A DNA stretch of 64,000 nucleotides from Ligustrum vulgare (lineage: Eukaryota > Streptophyta > Magnoliopsida > Lamiales > Oleaceae). The stretch covers positions 60,844,234-60,908,233 of the forward strand of contig OY743174.1 of the NCBI GenBank assembly GCA_963555705.1, read 5' to 3'. This document shows positions 57,101-64,000 of this stretch, piece after piece; positions within the stretch are counted from its first letter, which is position 1, and the number at the start of each line of letters is the position of its first letter. Both the position numbers and the translations under genes were made by a program. The notes below the pieces were generated by a model. That model made no database searches, was not told the origin of the DNA, and worked only from the letters and a program-made list of their open reading frames with translations.

Positions 57101-57164
57101 AGTTTGTTATGTTTAAAAAGTGAAAGTTTTAGTTGTATAGTTTTGTACTTTTCCCATAGACTAT

Positions 57165-58138
57165 TATGAATATTTTGACTGGATTTGAAGATATGACTCG
57201 CTCACTTATGAAAGGTAATTATTTCATTATATTGGCACTGCCTATATGGTCGGTTTATCAATTGAATACATGAAATACTTTACATATATTCATATTTTAG
57301 ATTATTTCAGAAACACCTCAGTTGTTGGTTAATTCTAACATATTAGAGGTTATTGTCAACATATATACGTGGTGGTATAACCCCAGTATTATTATTGTTA
57401 ATGTATATACGATATTATTGTTATTTGATATTTCATTTAATGGTACCAGAAGTTATCACTACTAAAGTTAGATAATATTTTATCAAATGATATCAGAAGT
57501 TATCATTATCAAAAAGTTGGTGAATGTTGATAAAAATATTTTATCAAACGGTACTAGAAGTTACCATTATCTGTATTGAAAAGATAGATAAAAATGAATT
57601 ATCCAACAAGAAAAATGTTGATGTATGATAAAATAATAACACATGATAGTACGGTTATGACTAATGTGAAAATAATCTCATCAGTATTATGAGATAAATA
57701 TTATATGATTGTGATAAGCAGTTTTGATCAAAGTTCTTGCACAAGTACTTATGTACTCCAGAAGAAGTACATATTTACTCCAAGAGAAGTAAAGATTATC
57801 ATATAAACATACTGAAATGATAATTATTATTTTTGCTCCCGAAGAAGTATAAACGAGTCATACATGCAAAATACAAAAGGGGGAAACATTTATGATCCTC
57901 AAAAGTAGAGATGTGTATCAGGTGTAATAATACTCCATACTCTACCACCCCTAATCTTTTTTGTGTGTCTTAAGAGTAAAAATACTCCGTACTCCTAATC
58001 CTTTTGAGGTTCACAAGATTAAGTTCAAATACTCATCAATATTAAATGTGTGTCTCAAGAGTAAGAATACCCTGTACTCTACCACCCACAATATTTTGGA
58101 GATTCACAAGGATAAATTTACATTAACCGGACTCCATT
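57165..58138. other. non-coding stretch with short diverged repeats
   Basis: Three copies of a motif of the type GGTACCAGAAGTTATCA occur at about 57443, 57487 and 57549. Two copies of a roughly 110-bp segment with GTGTGTCT(T/C)AAGAGTAA occur at 57962 and 58049. The first set resembles leader sequence of copia-like elements, but no element border can be set. Confidence 0.5.
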
Positions 58139-58139
58139 T

Positions 58140-58757
58140 TCACTTGGCACCTCTTCCTTGCGACCAATCTCTCTTTAATCCTGCTGGATCTTGTATTGGA
58201 ATAAATAATTGCAACTTATCCAGCAGTTCCTCGATAGTAGGAGCAGAAATAAGGATTCTCCTAGAAAATTGAGAGATGAATCCCTGTTCCACAGCATAAT
58301 CAAGAAATGTTAGCAAACTATCAAAAAAATTGTTAACATTTAAAAGTCCAATAGGCTTGGTATGGAGATCTAATTGAGCCCGTGAGGTAATATTAAAGAT
58401 TTCCTCTAAAGTACAAAAACCTCCAGGCATGGCAATGAAGGCATCAGAACCATATAACATGCAAGTTATGCGTTCATGGATAGATAACGTCTATACTTCA
58501 TGCCCTCATGTTTTGCCTGGGATATCAGCTAAAGGAACGAGTATAACACCTATCACTCTTGCTTTCTCTGTTTGAGCAAATTGTGAAACAGAACCCATCA
58601 ATCCACTGCTACCTCCTCCATATACTAGATTGATAACTTTCTCTCCCAACTTCTTTCCTAAATCCACTGCTGCTTCTAGATACCTAAAACATTTCCCTAC
58701 TTTTGATCCACAAAATATACAAATCGTTTTGATCTGTCGAAGTTTTGGTTCTTCCAT
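58140..58757 (-). pseudogene. LOG-like cytokinin riboside 5'-monophosphate phosphoribohydrolase, intronless pseudogene
   Basis: The frame starts MEEPKLRQIKTICIFCGSKV and contains the LOG landmarks GKKLGEK, LVYGGGSSGLMGSVSQ, GSDAFIAMPGGFCTLEE, PIGLLNVNNFF and LISAPTIEELLDKL, ending at about 206 codons, a normal LOG length. LOG enzymes release active cytokinin bases from their nucleotides in the cytosol. The catalytic PGGxGTxxE motif is altered (Cys for the second-last Gly), and two stops (TGA near 58505, TAG near 58490) interrupt the part between the two motifs. Plant LOG genes have several introns and none are seen, which points to a retrocopy. No poly(A) tail or target duplication was found. 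Confidence 0.85.
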
Positions 58758-59058
58758 CTTTGAGAGTATAAGGAAAGAAAAACTTACAAGAAATTGTTAT
58801 TTTGGGATACTTTAAACTGCGAAATTATAAGACATTTTAAACTTGAAAATATTCACTATTTACTGCTTTTCTTTTGAAAAAGTTGTTATTTACTTTTGAC
58901 TAAATGGCACCACTTTTGATATTGTCTCTGACAGCATATATTTTGCGCCATAATGGATAATCTTTCGGTAATATCTCAGGTACCATCTGTTAATACGCGA
59001 AAAATGAAAATACAAAATACTTTGTTAAAACATATATACTATACTGATTTACCTTGTA

Positions 59059-59690
59059 TCAATGTTGAGTACCCAAAACATCATTGTTTATAACAGCCTG
59101 GCAAACAGGATCTTTTTCTATTATATTTTTGAGACTATAATGCTCTTTATCGCTGATGAATTTAGCCCATAAAGATAGTAGCTCACGCTGCACATACTCA
59201 CTAGAGTGCGTCTCAAGAGTTAATCGGATATCATCCAATGACTCCTTACTCAGTCCACCCTTAATGAAATCTATTTTATCATCTCGATTTTTGGATGAAT
59301 ATCCTATTGATTTACAACGGGTATCACATGTCCATCGAGCACATTTGTAGCAACTATTTAATCTTTTTGCTCTTCGCTTCTTTTGCGAGCACATTTGTAG
59401 CAACTATTTAATATTTTTGTTCTTCGCTTCTTTGCAAAAGTACTCTAAACTAAGCCAGGCTTGTGCTTAGAAAATGAATCTGGTAATTCACCAGCTAAAC
59501 GAACTTTTGCTTCGATCAACTAACGAACATCTTCTGGGATACCTTGATCCATTAGCAGCCTCAATCTTTCGAGTCGAACTCGGTAAATCTTTTTCAGAAC
59601 ATTTATGGGAAGATTTGAGTAGTATTTGCGGATATTTGATAATATAACATCCATTTTGATGGATCTGATCTTCTCCCAAAGTGATCTATT
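59059..59690 (-). pseudogene. Cys-rich protein, unrecognised, broken
   Basis: The downstream part (59059-59403) reads LNSCYKCARWTCDTRCKSIG, then DKIDFIKGGLSKESLDDIRL, TLETHSSEYVQRELLSLWAK and DPVCQAVINNDVLG. The upstream part (from 59654) in another frame reads LSNIRKYYSNLPINVLKKIY and LLMDQGIPEDV, then a stop, then LIEAKVRLAGELPDSFSKHK. The CxxC...CxxxC cluster could bind zinc. The pieces are separated by a 52-bp tandem duplication and a frameshift. It lies upstream of the LOG copy on the same strand. I do not recognise the family. Confidence 0.45.
59336..59440. repeat. 52-bp tandem duplication within the Cys-rich pseudogene
   Basis: GAGCACATTTGTAGCAACTA opens both units (about 59337 and 59389). 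They differ by a few bases and one indel, which shifts the reading frame. Confidence 0.9.
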
Positions 59691-60349
59691 TAAATGCATT
59701 ATTTAACGCGTAAAAGAGCGGTGGCTCCGCGTGTCAGTGATTCCACCAAGAAAAGGGAAAAGATTTGTAATCAAAAGGTGGGGACAATGATCATTTTCTT
59801 GTGATGTCATTCTAATCACCTTTTTGGATATACTAAATAAAGGTATACTGATTTGTATTATACAGAAATACGAACTCATGAAATGAATACTATATTGAAC
59901 CAAAAGTTCATACATATGTACAAGTGAAATATCTTACTAAACCAGAAGTTCTATAATTTATGGCGTGTACACGTACGTCATTATTTCGCTAATAGTACAC
60001 GCCGTAAAAAAGTGGATTATGGTATTTGTAGCGTTCATTAATGAATGTCATAAAAGGTCTTGCCAATAGTATCTACGGCGTGCATTACTACACGCTGTAA
60101 AAATCAATTATGGCATTTAAGCTTTAAATTTTTTTTGGAACAAACTGACCCACCCAAAGGAAGAAGCAGAAATCCAGCCCAACTCTTCACAACCTCTCAA
60201 TTTCAGAAATTTACTCACGCTCCCTTACCAGAATCTCATGTTTGAGAATCGCCTCTGCCACTGCTGTTCTCTCAATCAGACTTCACCAATTCGAAAATCA
60301 AGGCAATGTTTTATGGGACATCCAGGTTATAGTTCTTAGCATGGCTGAT

Positions 60350-60724
60350 CTAAGTTGCAAGGACACTGACACGCGATACGGATACGACACGACACGGACA
60401 CATCGACACGTGATTTTTTTAAAAATTAGGACACGACACGTTGGAGACACACAAATTATTTTTTTTTAATTTATTATTATTTTAGTCTTATTACAAATAA
60501 CACATTGTATATTTATTGAATCAAAATGAAGATATCAAATTAAAACAAACTTGTAAGTTAGATTTATCATTGTTTTAATTGCATGCATTTCGCCTCTTCC
60601 CCTATTTCATTTTGATGTATATGGGGTAGCTCCGACACGTGTCGGATAGTGTCTGGAGAATGTCGGTGTCGAACACGTGTCGGACAAGACACGTGGCTCC
60701 CGACAGAGTGTCCGTAAAACCTAG
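60350..60724. mobile_element. MITE, 375 bp, with 8-bp target duplication
   Basis: Ends CTAAGTTGCAAGGACACT and AGTGTCCGTAAAACCTAG are imperfect inverted repeats, flanked by TGGCTGAT on both sides (60342-60349 and 60725-60732). Block D has the empty site ATGGCTGATCACC (45536-45548). The interior is rich in CGACACG and CACGTGTCGG motifs on both strands. The 8-bp duplication favours the hAT superfamily; a 9-bp reading would suggest Mutator. Confidence 0.88.
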
Positions 60725-61062
60725 TGGCTGATCACCAAGAGGTAACTGACGAATTCCAGGACATCAAGCTTTGGTGGTCCTCCAACCATGTCACTTCCAA
60801 CACAATCCATTTCATCCTAGATAGCATGAATATTTTGCGCTGATTTATTGCAATGTTAACAAATTCTTGAATTCTCTATTTTGTACTCCTTGTTTCATTA
60901 TATTGTTCGGGACTACTTGCCTGTACCGTAACGAAACCAGTGATAAATTTACCTTTCGCAAGGTCAGCATACATTTCATTCTTTATATATTACCTATTAA
61001 TTTTGTGCCAGGTTTATTAATGAGAGGATTGAATCTCTAGTTATTTCAAGAAGAAAGACTTA

Positions 61063-61361
61063 TCAAGAAAGTAAGGCGACACATGTGACATCGCAATCAA
61101 AGTAAGGCAATACATGCGACGATGCAGTCAAAAACAAATGGATTGTCAAAGAAATCATCCGATTTTTCTCAGTTTGTATTCCATCAAGCAAGGACCAGTC
61201 TAAAAGTGATGTTGAGATTTTTGCTTCATACGAATGGGACACTTCTTTCCAAAGGTCCAATATTCTTTCCCTCGATACATTACTGTCCATTCGGTCTTGG
61301 AGTTCTTTACCAGAAGCAAACAATGGTGAGGTTGCAACAGCACCACTCTGGTGGAGAATGG
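61063..61361 (-). pseudogene. unknown protein fragment conserved in blocks D and E (copy E)
   Basis: Counterpart of 45874-46185: ILHQSGAVATSPLFASGKEL, QDRMDSNVSRERILDLWKEV, SHSYEAKISTSLLDWSLLDG, ending in DCDVTCVALLS and a stop. The frame stays open in both copies, with six replacements in the shared 86 codons. No start codon context or family is clear. Confidence 0.4.
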
Positions 61362-61891
61362 GGAGACATGTTATATGTGGCTTCTCAATGAAAAATTGAT
61401 GCCTTGGCTCCTGAAAATTTTGATATATATGGACAGAAGAAAGGAATCACAGAAGTGAGAAATGTGCAAATCAGCTGGCTGGTTTTGATAAACACATCTC
61501 TTCAGTGGGGTATACTCATTGAAGTAGTCAAAAGTTCTCAGTAAGAAAAAGAAATAAGATGAAATCTACTTTTTTATGGCGTGCTTTTACGTTACGTGCT
61601 CTGCACGCCATAAGTATGTCACTTTTAAAGCATAGCTTTTTACGAGTAATGCACACCGTCAAAAGCAAACTTTGTTGTAGTGTATCTAAAACCAAACACC
61701 ACGTTATCAAGTTACTATACCGGTACTTCCCATATTGATTTCAATGCTACTTCTAATGACCATTTCTCTTTTCTATATAGCAGAATAACTAAGTCTCTTA
61801 TTGCCTATTCGTCATTGCATTTGTATCAAAAAAATTCACCATTAACTATACTCAAAAATCTTCTTGAAACCTGAAGATCACACTGTAAAAA

Positions 61892-62051
61892 TGTTGGGAC
61901 CATGAATATTTAAATTTTGCCCAATCCCAAGCCCAAACCCCAGGCCCAAGTGAGGTTCCAACCCAAAACCAATTGGTAATGGGTGGAGTAGCTCACTTGG
62001 GTTATATGGTGGTTTATTTCCTTCCTCACAACCGATGTGGGATTGTTTGCA
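61892..62051. mobile_element. short LTR-like insertion, TRIM-type candidate
   Basis: Present in E and absent from D (where ACTGTAAAAAAATTGTGTTC is continuous). It starts TGTTGGGACC and ends TTGTTTGCA, with plant LTR-like internal motifs (CCAATTGGTAATGGGTGGAG, ACCGATGTGGGATT). No target duplication was found, so the exact borders and class are uncertain. Confidence 0.45.
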
Positions 62052-62927
62052 TGTGTTCTCTCCATTTTGGAAGCTTTATTTCTTATACTTGAAGGCCCTT
62101 ATGTTCTCAATAATTGAGAAAACTTAAATTTATACATTATTTTACTTGGATATTAATTTGTATACATCTGAACAAGTTCATATTATGTCTCTCACTTCAT
62201 TTTCTTGATGATTTTTAATGATCAACTTAAATTATCATGGGTAAGTGAGAAAAATAAATCAATAAACCTGAGATTTTCAAATTATATTAATAAAAGTAGA
62301 TTTTAGTTGACCATGTACAAATTTATTTTATCAAATGACAATTTATTTTATCAAATGACAACACAAGTTTAACCAAATAAAACTTTTTATAATTAAACAT
62401 TTGTTTTCATGCAATTATAGGGTCATTTTTTCCAATAAAAAGTAATAATGAAAATTTAAGAAATTAATTAGAAGATCATGAAAGGTAAATATAAAAGAAA
62501 CATACCATTTCTGTGTTGAGATAAAAGATTCTGCTGCTTTTGATGTAGCTCCAAGTACAAGTTTCAAACTGGTTTATACAAAAATATTATCAATACATGT
62601 CTAGAAGAATTACTTCAATAACATGACGGTCGATAATTAGGATATTTTAGTAATAAAAATCATCATTTAAAAAGAAAAGAGAAATTATAATGTCCTTAAT
62701 AGACATTTGCATATAATCATTTTCTTCCCTCAGCAAATGATAATAAACTTTGAATAGTTTAGTTTGGTGTTAAAATATAAATGATAGTAAGTTTTATTGA
62801 ATAGTAAACTACACTTGTTAAAATTAGTTGGCTTTAAATATGTCCAATGAAGTGTAGATTGAACACTTTAATTATTGTTATTAGCCATATTTAGAAGATA
62901 ATGTTCTGATATATTTATATAGGAAAC

Positions 62928-63073
62928 GATCACCTACCCACAATGGACAGTTGTTAATGTGTCCAACGTGGATGTGATGTTAACACGTGTCCAGTGTTTT
63001 AAAATTTTTGGACATGTGTCAGTATCACATCGCAGTGGGTACATTAATACTTATCTACCGTGGGTAGGTGATC
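62928..63073. mobile_element. 146-bp palindromic MITE-like element
   Basis: GATCACCTACCCACAATGGA at the left is mirrored by ATCTACCGTGGGTAGGTGATC at the right, and pairing continues to a short loop around TTTTAAAATT (62998-63007). Block D keeps the left arm (47573-47638) and has a TA microsatellite instead of the right arm. Confidence 0.75.
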
Positions 63074-63078
63074 GGAAT

Positions 63079-63132
<54 letters not shown>
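63079..63132. repeat. (AT)n microsatellite in block E
   Basis: About 27 AT units directly after the palindromic element. Block D has a shorter TA run at the corresponding place. Confidence 0.95.
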
Positions 63133-63136
<4 letters not shown>

Positions 63137-63836
63137 AACTAATATTTTTATAGATGATTTAAATGTAGTATATATAGAAAATTTATTCCAATTGTTTGTA
63201 CCATCAATCTATACATTCTAACAATGTTGATTTTAACTACATCAATGGACTAAAGTTCGATTGGACGTACTAATGAATTTCCAACTATTAATTTTCTCTG
63301 TAGCTGTGCATAAAAGGTACCTAAAATTTGATTGTTCATACCATACATATGTAAGTTTTCTCAATATCGATTTTTATCATACAATAAATCAAGCTTCACT
63401 ACAATAAATATTTGTAGAAATTCCTATACAGATTTAGTGGTGGAAAATGGTTTTCATTTTTTAAAATTAAAAAATAAATAAATAAACTTGCTGACTGATT
63501 TGTTGACAATAACAAATGGTTTTCTAGAGAATCGGCACTCATCTGTGAAAAATATCAAATAAATTAAAAAAGAAAATCCTAATGATGACCTACAAACAAG
63601 CCATGTTTTGTAAATGTTAATAACCATAAATAATAAAAAGAAAATGATAGATCATACAAAACTATGACTAATGTTCATAAAAGAGAATTAACAATGAATA
63701 AATATACCGAGTGATGTGATCCGTTGATAAAACCGTTTCAAATAAAAAATAAAAAAAAGTAAATAACCAATATACCGTTGCTTATCGAAATCTAGTAATC
63801 TATTTTTGTAGAAAATAAATGTTACCTTTATATGTT

Positions 63837-64000
63837 GTTATTCAAATATTTGAATCCAGAGAAAGATGTAGCCGATTATAAAAATAATTAAACAATGGGT
63901 AAGAAAAAGTGTTCCGCAACATATACATGTAAAAGTTAGTGTTTCTAAATCTATAGAGAGCGAGTAATAAAAAATGTAATACATTTGATTTTAAAGCTTT
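63837..64000. other. right edge, no feature
   Basis: AT-rich sequence beyond the end of the D/E similarity. Nothing recognisable. Confidence 0.6.

Larger units (their letters stand above)
52179..57155. mobile_element. foldback element, probably Mutator-like, 4,977 bp
   Basis: The whole segment is one long imperfect inverted repeat around CACATGTG at about 54711, with no unique interior. The outer ends are GGAAAAATTACATAAAACC (left) and the complement of GGGAAAAGTACAAAACTATA (right). Flanks TTAGACTAT (52170-52178) and ATAGACTAT (57156-57164) agree at 8 of 9 bases. GGGAAAA-type ends plus a 9-bp duplication fit Mutator-like elements; very long arms built of tandem repeats fit plant foldback elements. 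No transposase is encoded. Confidence 0.7.
60025..63836. repeat. block E, second copy of block D
   Basis: Same order and orientation as 45210-48359. E contains three segments absent from D: a 375-bp MITE (60350-60724), an LTR-like segment (61892-62051) and the right arm of a palindromic element (62995-63073). A CACTA-type right end, AACTTTGTTGTAGTG, at 61668-61682 is intact here and eroded in D. Confidence 0.85.

Noticed and set aside
58506..58757. Functional short LOG protein from the first open part
   Set aside because: The part ends before the catalytic PGG motif, so it could not form the active site.
1..64000. CRISPR arrays, bacterial operons, rRNA or tRNA genes
   Set aside because: None found. 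The tandem repeats lack unique spacers of constant length, and the sequence is clearly plant nuclear DNA.

Overview
This is nuclear DNA of a flowering plant, almost certainly a eudicot. The evidence is intron-bearing fragments of plant gene families, Ty3/gypsy elements primed by plant tRNAs, CACTA, Mutator-like and hAT-like DNA transposons, MITEs, AT-rich microsatellites, and no bacterial-style gene packing. I see no intact host gene. The window is a nested repeat landscape whose recognisable coding sequence belongs to mobile elements or to broken gene copies. I cannot name the species.

Layout. 1-7290: a minus-strand Tekay/Del-like Ty3/gypsy element (chromodomain type) with one complete LTR and a gag-pol frame broken by nonsense codons and two frameshifts. 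7291-10780: non-coding, with three weak candidate exons. 10781-17962: a complete, very young non-autonomous LTR element (LARD type) with two apparently identical 2,055-bp LTRs, target duplication CCATT, a tRNA-Asp-type primer site and one 255-codon reading frame of unknown function, but no gag or pol. 19690-35500: a block ('A') of old pseudogene sequence, split by a complete CACTA transposon (21322-27914, target duplication TTT), a solo LTR (28349-30787, CATGA) and a hAT-like MITE (34893-35355). The CACTA element carries exons of an oxidosqualene cyclase in phase with its own transposase exons. 35827-38739: a gypsy element that has lost most of pol. 39670-45209: block 'B', a second copy of block A without its insertions, so it serves as a natural empty site.

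45210-48359 and 60025-63836 are a second duplicated pair ('D' and 'E'), again with insertions present in one copy only. 48980-50842: a decayed CACTA copy with a TNPA-like transposase, followed by a short third copy of A/B sequence. 52179-57155: a 5-kb palindrome, C-rich on its left and G-rich on its right, bounded by GGAAAA-type termini and a 9-bp near-perfect target duplication. I read it as a foldback Mutator-like element with no unique interior. 58140-58757: an apparently intronless, stop-containing copy of a cytokinin-activating LOG phosphoribohydrolase, next to a broken Cys-rich reading frame that I do not recognise.

The features do not form a pathway. The interest lies in transposon biology: gene capture by CACTA, a young LTR element that must be mobilised in trans, a foldback element made of simple tandem arrays, and paired duplications that date and polarise the insertions. 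All alignments were done by eye, so identity statements are approximate unless exact positions are given.
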